From Anas platyrhynchos (lineage: Eukaryota; Chordata; Aves; Anseriformes; Anatidae), in the NCBI RefSeq assembly GCF_047663525.1, contig NC_092594.1, forward strand, positions 32,907,001-32,971,000: a DNA stretch of 64,000 bases, written 5' to 3'. Positions 47,801-58,918 of the stretch are shown here, piece by piece (positions within the stretch are counted from its first letter, which is position 1; each line of letters opens with the position of its first letter). Below the pieces are notes generated by a model. The model saw only the letters and a list, made by a program, of their open reading frames with translations, searched no databases and was not told where the DNA came from. The translations under genes were made by a program, and so were the position numbers.

Positions 47801-50800
47801 TTTATTGCTAATTTTTTAGCTGTGGCACCACCTTGTGGACATTACTAGATGAAATGAAAAGCTGATTAGTGTCGACAACAGCATCTAAAACAGAACAATC
47901 ATTTGGAAAAAATAATCACGTTTTGCTAAAGCAGAGTAAAATAAATTAGAAATTTGATTCCTAAAAATCCAGCTATGAAATAAAATATATAAAAAATATC
48001 GGCCTTAATGTACTCAGTTGACTTCTTTGCCCTTTTCACCAACTTTTCTGAGCATCAGCCAAGAAGAGTGGTAGCTTTCAAAACTATTTTTGTTCCCTCT
48101 TGATTAAATAGCAGCGTCTTAACCTTCATTCTGGTGTTGCTGTGCAAACAGACACTACTTGTACAAGTATCCCAAGCAACAAGACTTGCAAAATCAGAAC
48201 AATAATACTGAAGACATGGAGAAAACCTCAGGTCCTGCTCTGTAAATGTAAACTAGGCAGTCAGATTAGTGACCAAGCTAAGCCACAAGAAAACAATCTC
48301 TGGCAGAAATTAAGTCATATACCTTTTAAATGATTGCTTGCTCAAAAAAAAAAAAAAAAATAAAAAAAAAAATAAAAAGAAATTCCACTCTGTTGCCCAT
48401 TAGATTTCCAGAAAATACCTTTTACACTTGAGATAAGTGTTACTGTTATGTCTATCTGGTACATGTAGAAATCAGTAAAGAACAGAAGTCCTAGAGTGTC
48501 AAACAGAAGGAGGTCTTTATGCAGTGAGCGACACATATCCATCTTGTGTATGCCTATAGGAATAAACTTTGGAAGCATAATGTTAATCACTGAATTACAT
48601 TTTCTATCCCTATCTCATCAAAAAGCAGCTGTATAGAACTTCTTATTTACAGTAGCACAAAACGAAGGTGATGGAGGGGAAGATGACAGCTTGGACCAAG
48701 TTCCTCCCATTTGTCCATGGGCTTTGCTGAACTCTGCCTTGGGCTCTCAGGTGCATAAACCCTGCTGGGGCTGAGCAGCTCCTGTGGCCTGGGCATTGTA
48801 TCAGGGTGCAGACCCTTCATTTCACGGCTCTCCTTCAGACCTCTGCAGCCCTAACACTACAGGCCATTGGACTAACACTGCCATACCACAGTCCCTCCCC
48901 AAACTCTCCTGAGTAGTATATGAAGGCTGCTGCAGTTAGGTTACCTGGCAGAGCATTTCTGTTTCTAGTTTTAACTTTCTGATAAATATGTAACTATTAA
49001 AGCCAGGCACAGAAACCCTGCAGCCTCCAGCTGAGAAAACTTGTCTCAGTTAACTTTTCTTTTTTTTCTTTTTTCTTTTTTAGACAGTATCTTTTTTAAA
49101 ACGAAGTTTGCAGAAGGTTCTTTCTTCTGGATTTTTGTGCATTCACAAACTATTCCCAATTCATCATGATAGTAATAGGAATAAACAGGAAACTAAGTTT
49201 TTGGCTGGCAGCTTCACAGGCTGCTCTACAACAGCCCACTGCCATTCTAACTGAAATGGGGTGTTACAACAAACATCAGAGCTCATTGAACTGAATAAAT
49301 ACACGTAGTTAGCAAATACATGTGGGGATGCTTGTCTGACATCTAAGGTAACTCTCAGAAGAAGTGGTCTAGCATTTGAGAAAATGAAACCAAACCACAA
49401 TGGGAAGAAACCAAGTGCAGAAAATCTCCTGCAGAACAGCCAGACAGGGAAGCAAACTCATGTGCAATGGAGTTTGCAGACCTTACCCTGGAGTGGTGGG
49501 TTGTTGGGGCCCGGGGATATACTACGTGAATTTCCCAACCTATATCCTTTTCTACTCCTACCATTGTGTACCCTCAGTAAAGGAGGTAAATAATCAATGC
49601 TCCCAATGACTGTTGCATAGGCTTGGAAGAAGAGGGATGAGGAGGACAGCCCCTGAAGAATCTGTTGGCTGAAAATAATCTGATTTACATTTATTGCAAG
49701 TCTAGTGCTATACTGAACTCGGTTTATAGCAGTATTTCTCATCTTCCTCAAGAGGTGAAAATGTTACTTTGTGTTTATCATATTCAGTTCCTTGATTTCC
49801 TTTTAATAAGGAAGTTATAAGCTGCATGGTAAAAATAACCTTGTATTTCCATAATGGTATTTTCTCCAGAGACTTGGAACTCCCTTGAATGTTTTAATTA
49901 TCTCTTTCCTGAAAGTCAACCAACTAGCATGGCACTATATTAAAATATTTTTCTTTGGCTTTCTGCAAGAATTGATTTCTTGCTGAATTAGCATATCAGC
50001 TGCAAAACCAATTTCCACAGCATCTGTGACCCTGTGTCACTTTGTGTATTACAGAAACTAGACAGAAGCAGTTTTATAGGGCTATAACTGTTTGAAATTA
50101 TTCAGTATAAATCCACATATTAAACTGATATATGTAGGTGACATGCCCCTGAAATGATGGAGCTAATCGGTATGGCTTAAGGTCAGATTTCTGTATATTT
50201 AAACACCGTACCCACATGAACAGAACTGTGGGGGTATTAACAGACAATGGGACAAACCCTAGACATGAAGGTTCCAGCACGTCCCTCAACATGAGCAGAA
50301 TATCAAGGTAACATTCAGAAAGTGTCCAAGAAACAATGGATAAATTCTAGTTGCCCCTCATCCAAATGCAGAATGTAGTTGGTCTGCACCACAACCAAGT
50401 GCACAGCTCCCTAACCATCAAAAGACAAGCGAGTATTATTAAGATGCTTAGTATTAGTTCAGCTAACAGAGGTTGCATAAGCCTCTGTGCTTATTAGACA
50501 TTAGATTTAATTTCCTGTATTACTGAGAAATGGGTGACTTGGAGCTACGCCAGGCTCGGATAGATATCAGAGGGTATAAATTCATAAAAGGAAAACAGCA
50601 GAAGGAGGCACTGCTGCTGGAGGTGTCAATTTAAAATAATACTCTCCCCACCAAAAAAAACATCCCACACAGCGACTATTACAATCAGAGGAGATATGCT
50701 GTAAAAGCAGTAAGGCAAGAAGAAGTGGCAATAACAGATGGGCACTTTTCCCTATGTGTATTTGACCTTCATATAAGTCTGAAGACTTTATTTTGTGTTT

Positions 50801-51557
50801 TCAAGATGGGTTCATCTATTGCAAAACTTGATGTGTTCTGTTAATTATGAGAGTTGTTACTGATGCATTTAAATATTGTTCTACAAAACCTGATGTGACT
50901 ATGTATTGATAAGAAAGAAACAGATGTTATGCTACTGTTTCACTTGATGAAGTACAACATAAAAATAATAATAATAAAAAGTTTTATAATCTATTTATTT
51001 CCCTACTTCCTTGGGTAATGTTATTTAATTTCTCGATTTCCAAAGATTTTTTTTTTCCCCAAAGGTTTTTCTCTTTCTTAGAGGTGATATGAAAGACAAA
51101 GTGCTTTTGAAAGGAGGATCTGGTAATTTGCAACAGTGCAAGTTAGCTCCTCAGCATTTTCTTGATGAAAAACCACATGTAAATTTTTATTGCACTATTC
51201 ATCTGAGCTAGAAAATATCTTCCCTTACAAATCTTTTGTTCAATAAAAATGCAAGCCATTTTTCCATTTCAGCCTTGTTCTTATTCTGATGCTGCTATAA
51301 GAATAGTTGCAAGTTGTCTATAGAAAGTGCCATAGTAATTATATATTTTACCTTCCTCAAACTGTGATATTCTCAATTCCTTGAGACATAGTATGTACCT
51401 ATCACTAAAGTTATGTGTCAAAATACACTGTGATTTGTTAATATCAGTATTTGTAAGGAAGGAAAACCTGTAATAAAACATCAAATGAATTCTGTAACAT
51501 AAAGCACCAAATATTCATTTCTAGATTAAAGGACACAGTAAGAATTAACAGAGCAAA
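41861..51557. other. gene-poor intergenic DNA
   Basis: AT-rich with scattered A/T runs (A17 at 48344-48360), a G20 run at 44817-44836 and a 20-base-period duplication of CAACTGTACATTAT at 47102-47115 and 47122-47135. Small GC-richer islands at about 44,520-44,810, 47,110-47,590 and 48,660-48,960 have open frames but no recognisable protein. No RNA gene is seen. Confidence 0.6.
44817..44836. repeat. poly(G) run, G20
   Basis: Twenty consecutive G in otherwise average sequence. Potential G-quadruplex and a likely place for assembly length error. Confidence 0.9.
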
Positions 51558-51895
51558 CCACCTGGTCCAACCCCTCTTCTCAGTGCAGGATCAACCAGAG
51601 CAGGTTGCTCAGGACCTTGCTTGGTTGGATTTTGAACATCTCCAAGCATGCTGACTCCACAACCTCTTTGGGCAACCACAAGACAGATGTTCCAGTCCCT
51701 GAATCCCCTTCATGTCCCTTCCCTTCACCCAGTTGATTATGCCATGTCCTTCATATCGTGCAGAGCCCAGAACTGGACACAGCACTCCCACTGCGGTTTC
51801 ACCAGTGCTGAGCAAATGGGAATAATCTCCTCCCTTGCCCTGCTGGCAATGCTTTTCCTAATGCAGCCCAGAATGCTGCTGGCCCTTTTCCAAGA
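51558..51895 (-). mobile_element. CR1-type LINE 3' fragment, internally deleted
   Basis: The reverse complement of avian CR1 is recognisable in two blocks. The first (51558-51687) has CCACCTGGTCCAACCCC, GCAGGTTGCTCAGGACC and CCACAACCTCTTTGGGCAAC. The second (from about 51,767) has CCCAGAACTGGACACAGCAC, TTTCACCAGTGCTGAGCAAA, CCTGCTGGCAATGC and AATGCAGCCCAGAATGCTGC. About 80 bases separate them, where I would expect a few hundred, so the middle is deleted. Minus orientation; no intact coding sequence. Confidence 0.85.
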
Positions 51896-54800
51896 CATAT
51901 TTTTACAGATACAACAGAATTTTAAGGACATGATTAGTTTTCTATTTCCAGGGCCTATTACAAGTCAGGAAAGTAAAAACTATTATTCTGCTAATAAACC
52001 TTTTATGTCCATATCAGGGATTGCATTTACACTCTTGTTACATTTTTCCTAAATAATTGGCCCAGTATAAATAGTTGTTTGTGACAACTGTATACTGCCT
52101 TGTAAAAACATCTGGGCACAGTATATTTCTAATGGTACAACTGAAAACTTGTAACAGTGCAAGTCTGGGGATCTTTGTAGGAATGCAGGCATCCTGGAAA
52201 ACTGCAATTCTGTATGATGGAAATAGCTAGTACTGAGGTCTAAGGACACCACATTAATTACTGTTATGTTTAACTCACAGATAACCCTCTGTAGCTATAA
52301 CATTCAGCTCGTAACCTCTTTCACAGTTTCCAAAAGTACTCCATACTCTTTAAGGAGCCAAAAATCCAGTTCTCCCTCATGTATTCCCTAGAACCTTCCA
52401 CTTCCTCTGCAGCTGCCACAGTGCAACTGTGGACAATACACTTAGGTATTGACAACACGCAATTTTTCTGTAGAAAAAGATCCATGGACTTTCCAGTGGG
52501 TCCTCAGGCAGCCTAGAGCAATGAGATGTTCTATCAGATTTGTTTGTCTTGGCAAGAAAGAGCGCAACCTTCTTCTTGAAAAATCTACATGTAGTTCCTC
52601 AACTATAAACAAATTTCATCAGCTCTTCCATCTGCAGTATATGTCTTTGTTTGGCAAACAATTCGCAGTGTTTCTTGTTATACATGTCAAATTGTTTCTG
52701 TTCTGCATGAGCTATGATGACTTAAAGGACCGAAGTTTCTTGTGGTGGATGGAGTGTGTTCCCTCTGGATTCACTGGTACGCTCACTGCCCGGCTTGGTC
52801 CGTGATTTCTTTGCATTTCTCACAGTCTGCTAGTGCAGAAAACTGTAACAATTGGGTACAGCAGAACTCCTTGCCACAAGTGACACACCAAAACATCAAC
52901 CAAAATGCGGTCTACTTAATGTCCTTTAGCTTTCTGGAGTAAAATTTTAAAAAGAAAACAAAATATTCTTTTGAAGATGCAGAGAATTGGGGTCTTTTCT
53001 GTCCTTTTTGTTGCTAAAAAGGCCTATAAAGCTATGCTAACTGGAAACTCTTCAGCTAACTTGCTCAAAAGGAAATTGAGAGAACGGCAAAAAACACAAT
53101 ATAATTAGGACAATGCTGGGAATCAGATTAACATTATGAAAAGCAAACACCTCTCATATTACTCCCAGCTCTCCCACATCCACGCTGAAGTGAGATTAAA
53201 ATTCAGATGCTAGGAAGCAGAGTAGCTCTTCCCAAAACAACATTAGATTGGCCCAGGTGGCCACAACCTGCACAATATTTCATGGACTGACTTTAAAGTG
53301 CCTTGTAACTGCCTCTTAGTCTCAGAGATGTTGAATATCTTTCTCAGCTTTTTCCAATGCAGACCAGATGTTGCGTTGTGATAATTCTCTCATGGGCCCT
53401 TTCCATTTTGACTCTCCATCAGCTAGGGTTCCAAAGAGATATTACTTGAAAAACAGGAACTATAAAAGAGCCAGGAACTTATAAATTAAAACATAAACAT
53501 TAATTTGTTTTCCAAGATACAGATGTCTTTCGTCAGTTCAAGCCTTGATCTCCCCACCAGCTAAAGGCAACAGTTGTTCTGTGCAGGCATGCACTGGAGA
53601 TCAGCCAGTGGGCATTAACTTTGGTTCTGATTGAACTGGGGAAGATTTGAAACAGAAACCCAGAATTAGAAGCTGTGATAGTGATTAATGGCTGATATTT
53701 TAAAACATTCCTGACACTAATACCAGAAAAAGTGTCTTACCATCAGGAACTGCCAAATTATTAAACGTTTTGGATGGGGGGCAGAAGAGTTTCAAGATGT
53801 CTTTGGTGATGACAGGGGCCTTTCCCTCTCCCTAACTCCCTGATCTGTTCATGAACAGGACCTGTCTCTGGGGAAATGGACACCATGGTGGTGACAAATG
53901 GCAGTGGGATTAAGGCGACATGGCTCTGGAGAAAGGGACAGTGCTGGAAGAGGGAGGCACATGAGACAGAGACAGTAAGGTGCAGAGCCAGGTAAGAGGC
54001 TGATATCAGACATACATGTAAGTACCTAACTGTTACTACTCTTCTGGTAAAATATTAACATAACATCAATATCGCTCTTTAATAGCTCCTACAGCATTGC
54101 ATCCTACAGATGGTAATTGCAAAACCACAACACTGTCTTGTAAAAAAAAAAAAAAGAAAGTGAGCTTTGGTATGAAGAATTTGCTCTGGTGAGTTTATAA
54201 ACAGGTAGAACGCAAGCTTTCCTCCCCTCTGATTACAAAGGAGAATCCACTTATAGGCTGTAGGGAGCCTAAGATGAAACGGGAAAACCAGTGAAAGAAG
54301 GTGCTTGTTCTTTAAAGAAGATAAATCAACCAGCTTCCACATATGTGGGCAGATTTGGGGTTGCAAATCTCCCAGCTTCATTATTTTCCTGGTTGGGAAA
54401 AGAGGGAAAACCGAAGTGCTGTGAAGTTTGCCACTCACTTCTCCAGAGTTCTGAAGACATAACCATTTCTGTTTGCAGATGCATAAGACTCTCCTCCTCT
54501 AAAATATTTGCCTTCAGAAGCTAAAGGAAAATCCCTTCTCATATTCTGGTTAATCAGTAGCAGGGTTCCCTGAGGAAGGCAATCCTTTCAATGCCCAGCA
54601 ACACAGCACTGAGCCATACAACAGTCCCTTCCCTCAGTCCCTTGGAGCTCCGCATGAGACATTAATTTTAAATGATACCTTCCTTGCTTAAGCTAAGTCT
54701 TGTCCATGTGCAATATGGACAGTATATTTGCTTTTTTCCAGAATGCTGGACATATTACAAGGTAGACTTGTCAGCTAAAGTATCTGTGGTTTCAGTGCAG

Positions 54801-57800
54801 TTTTTTAAATTACTAAGACATTTTATACTGTTGATCCATACTCCTATGAAGGTTATCTTCTGGACTTTTTACCTTACAGGTATGAATTTCCACTCCCTCT
54901 TCCTTTCTCTCTTCATTTCTGCCCCTCAACATGTTGAAAAAGAAATATAAGACACATAACACCTACTTACCCTATAACAAAACTCTGATTGAGTTGGTAT
55001 TTTAACTTGCCACCTATTAAAAGATAAGGTTTAAGTGCCTTACTTCATCCAAACACATGACTTGAAATCTTGTCAAACCAGAAGTGTGTTCTGAAATTGT
55101 GACTGACAGGCTGAAACTCCTTTTTAAAAAGAACTTTAAGAAAAGATTAATGGTCTATTTATTAGTCTTTTCAAGAGTATAAGAATATATACATTAATAT
55201 GTTAAATAAAACTATTGATAAAATGTTAATAATTTGGTTTTTTTAAAAAAAAAGTGTATGACAGGCAGCGAACAAGAATCAGACAGAAATGGCAATCGAA
55301 TGCTTGAAACAACTCTTAAGTCACCCAGCTGCAAAAACCCACATTGTTGAAAATCAGATGTAAAGTACTATGCTAAAATTACATACAAAAATTGGAACTG
55401 AAAGGTCACTGCAGACACAGAATTAATAGAATACTTTCATAGATTATGAACACAAGAGCTCAGAGTTCAACTGCATACATCTAATTTGTGGTAACATACC
55501 AACACACCACACCACATCACATCATATATCAATAAAAATTTAATATGCTAAGATTAAAAACAGTAGAATGGCTAGAGGGAACCAAATAAAACATTCACAG
55601 AAATGTGTGTGGTAAAATAAAGAGATAAGGATGAAGATTTACTTCCTTTATTTTAATAAGATCTACATCTGCATTAATTTATGGATCATTATACCCATCT
55701 TCAAGAAGTAATAATTCACAAATCACTCCTCTTAATTCCCTTTCAAATTAATTCTATACACGTCCCTTCTGCCAGTATATTTCTCCCAATTTACACTTCT
55801 TTGAGTTTACAATCCTGCTGTATTTTCTTGATAAAATCTGTTAGTACAACAAGAAATGCACATTACTCTGCAACTTCCAGTAATTAACCTCCTGTTTATG
55901 ATACACTGCAGCTGATCATACTAGCTGAGAAATGTACAACAGTTTACTCTTTAGTGTCTTGATGGAGCCACATCATTAATTTCCTTCCTTCTTACATAGG
56001 CATAAACAAGCAATTATAATTTCTAATACAATTTAAAATGAAAAGTATCACTGAATGCTTGCCCTTGTCTTTTACTCCTCCTAAGACTTCTGCTTTTATC
56101 AACATTGGATTTCTCAAGAGCCTTTTCCCTAGAATAAGGTAATAGTCTGTGTTTTATGCCAGTGGTTGTCCTTACCCTGAACTACAATGAATTTACTTGT
56201 TGGAGCAGAGATTCTGAACAGCCATTGCCTCCTGAACATCCTTGAATAAACTCCTGCTTTCCAAACCCCTTTTATTACATGCTTTACATACTCATTTTTC
56301 CTGAGCTACAGCTTCATCTCTAGATTGCATGCATACTAATATCTGTCTGTACTTCTCTTGCTGAATTGTTCGTGCTTCATTATTTAAGTGCAGGGAATTA
56401 TAAGTAGGTGTTCCTACTTCAAATGCTCTTCTCGGGAGGGGTGAACTGGCATCTGCTGTTCCCTTTCAGTCTCTTGAGGAAGAAAAACACCCTGTACTCC
56501 TTCTGTGGCTTCACTCCACGCTAAGAAGGATTTTTGTTTTTATTGCACTTGCTGGTTTCCAGCAGAATTTGCTTTCAGACAACAATTTTAGTTCTGTATA
56601 TTGCTGAAGTCCTAATATTCCTGTCCTTAAGGAGCAGCCTGAGATCAAAATTGAAACCGTGCATTTTACACAAAGGTTTTGCCCTGGCTTGGATGATTCC
56701 TCAAGATGCCCCTCACCAAAATGTAGAACTCAAAAAAGGGTTGTTATGCGAAACAAAAAGGGTCAGTCAGGAATTCCTCAAAATCAATAAATGTGTTTTT
56801 GAATCATGGGCATTTCCATGAAGTTTTCTTTATAATTTGGCAGTAGTGTTTGTTTACGGTTTTATCAGTCAATTTATTAAGCACAGTCACTTTTTAAAAT
56901 CTGTTTATGTTAGGAACAAGTTGTGTTCTTATGAAATTCTTGGTCTAATGAATGAAAACCTAACTTTTTAGTTTAGATTCAACATGAAATGAATAGTTAT
57001 TTTAAACTGAACTGTAAAGTGGCAGATTTACACTCACTTTGACATGTTAGAAATGTAGGGTGTCTTTTAACGTGTAGTTTTGACACAGGCACATAGTGAA
57101 TTACTGCTCCTAACCTGTAAATGCAGTGAAGAGCAGCTCTTTTCTACTGTCCCCGTTCAAAACTCCTACTGGGATGATTCTAAAATCTTAAAATAAAAGA
57201 TAATTTCCTCATATTCACTATGCTTGTTTCTCAAGAGGTTATGCTACTCAACACATTATTATTTTGTGCACGGAGAATAAGTCTGTCACATACCAATCTA
57301 AGAAGTAAAGCATGGAACTATAGATGTTTTAGCATGGAGGCACTTCTGCCAAACTTTCCCTAGATGTCACTATGCTTTCTGGCTATTTTATTAGTCTTTA
57401 TTATTATTAAATGGAAAACTATCATATAAGAACCTACCTTCTCCAAAATGACAAAACTATACTCTAATTACATACATATTTTATTCTGTGTAATAGAATA
57501 TACTATGCATATATATAGCATGGTATATTAGCCACTATTACATCTGAAAATAGTTTACATGTATATGAAAGGCTTGTTTTCATGTTCTTTTCACCTTCCT
57601 AATAGTCTTCCTACCAAGTATGTTGACTCATCAAGTCTGAGTTGCTAGCCTGTTTCCATTACTTTGTGCTGAAAACAAGCATCTCTTTAAGGATATTCCC
57701 ACAGTTTCCAGATTCAATTTCCATGCATACTTTGCTATTCTTTCTGTCTGAACAATTTTTTCCAAGAATATTTTTCTGCTCTTACACAATTGTGTCACCT

Positions 57801-58066
57801 GAAGACTCATTTATACTACACAAATGCTACAGAAAACCATTTGGGGAATTCAAGGCCAGATTCAGGCTTATTAGAGATTTAGCAGATTCAGACTTAAAAC
57901 AGAGTTGTGTAGACAATGTTCTTGTCTCCATCCCTATCTTCTCTCTGTAATTCACTATTTCTTACCAGTTGAAACAGTCTTTGAAAAACAAACATATATT
58001 GATTTCTACACATGAATGACATTTGTATGTTTCAAAGCCTTCCAAAATATCCTTAGTCACTGACTG
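51896..58066. other. gene-poor intergenic DNA
   Basis: AT-rich sequence without recognisable exons or RNA genes. One 118-codon plus-strand frame (52449-52805) has no family resemblance that I see. Its minus strand contains short Cys-rich stretches broken by stops, possibly a decayed retrocopy. Confidence 0.55.
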
Positions 58067-58071
58067 GTTGT
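58067..58071. repeat. target-site duplication, left copy (GTTGT)
   Basis: GTTGT immediately before the TG that opens the LTR. An identical copy follows the terminal CA at 58914-58918. Five bases is the usual target-site length for ERVL-type elements. Confidence 0.85.
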
Positions 58072-58913
58072 TGTATTGCATTTATGTGGCAAGATTTGCA
58101 TAGCGGAGGGCTACAGGGGTGGCCTCTGTGAGAAGAATCCAGGAGTTGCCCCATGCTAGGTAAGGACCAGTTTCAGCCTGCTCCAAAGGGACCCACTGCT
58201 GGCCACAGCCAGGCCAATAAGCGATGTTGTTTGTGCCTCTTTGATTTAAGAAACGGAAAAACCTGCTGCTACACAGCAGCTGGAAGAACAAGGAGTGAGA
58301 ACAAGCCCTGCAGACCCCCAAGGTCAGAGCAGAAGGAGAGCAGGAGGTGCTCCAGGCAGGCAGCAGCAGTTCCCCTGCGGCATGTGGTGAGGCCCCTGGT
58401 GGAGCAGGCTGTCCCCCCGCAGCCCATGGGTCCCACATGGAGCAGATCTCCACGCTGCAGCCCCCCCATGGGTGGAGGAGCCCCCGGTGGAGCAGGTGGA
58501 TGTGGCCTGGAGGAGGCTGCGGCCCATGGAGAGTCCCCGCAGGAGCAGGGGGTTGGGGGGAGCTGCCGCCAATAGGACCTGTGCTGGAGCAGTTTGGGAC
58601 TGCAGCCCCCATTCCCCATTCTCCTGTGCTGCTCAGGGGGAAGACAAAGAAGAGAGTGGATGGGGAGAAGTTGTTTTTAGTTTGTCTTTAGTTTCTCACC
58701 ACTCTAGCTTGTTAGTAGAAGGTAATAAATTACATTAATCGCCCTATGCTGAGTCTGTTTAGCCCATGACAATAATTGTTGAGTGATCTCCTTGTCCTTT
58801 TATCAACCCTTGAGTCCTTTGCATCGTATTTTCTCCTCCTTTCCCTTTGAGGAGGAGGAGTGAGAGAGTGGTTGTGGTGGAGCTCAGCAGCCCAGCTGGG
58901 TAAAACGACCACA
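58072..58913 (+). mobile_element. avian ERVL-type solo LTR
   Basis: An 842-base long terminal repeat that begins TGTATTGC, ends CGACCACA and is flanked by perfect GTTGT duplications. I recognise the family from bird genomes by landmarks in order: GGGTGGCCTCTGTGAGAAG near the 5' end, a TTTAAGAAACGGAAAAACC box near 58,245, a tandemly repetitive GTGGAGCAGG and CAGCCCATGG section at 58,393-58,560, a polyadenylation hexamer at 58,724, and a 3' end with GAGGAGGAGTGAGAGAG. No internal retroviral genes adjoin it, so it is a solo LTR left by recombination between the two LTRs of a provirus. The open frames inside (140 codons plus, 176 codons minus) are LTR sequence, not genes. Confidence 0.88.
58724..58729 (+). 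terminator. LTR polyadenylation signal AATAAA
   Basis: AATAAA within the LTR, in the place expected between the R region and U5. Matches the plus orientation of the element. Confidence 0.7.
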
Positions 58914-58918
58914 GTTGT
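58914..58918. repeat. target-site duplication, right copy (GTTGT)
   Basis: Exact repeat of 58067-58071, directly after the terminal CA of the LTR. It fixes both element boundaries. Confidence 0.85.

Noticed and set aside
58082..58612. A 176-codon minus-strand frame and a 140-codon plus-strand frame
   Set aside because: Both lie wholly inside the solo LTR and come from its repetitive GTGGAGCAGG section.
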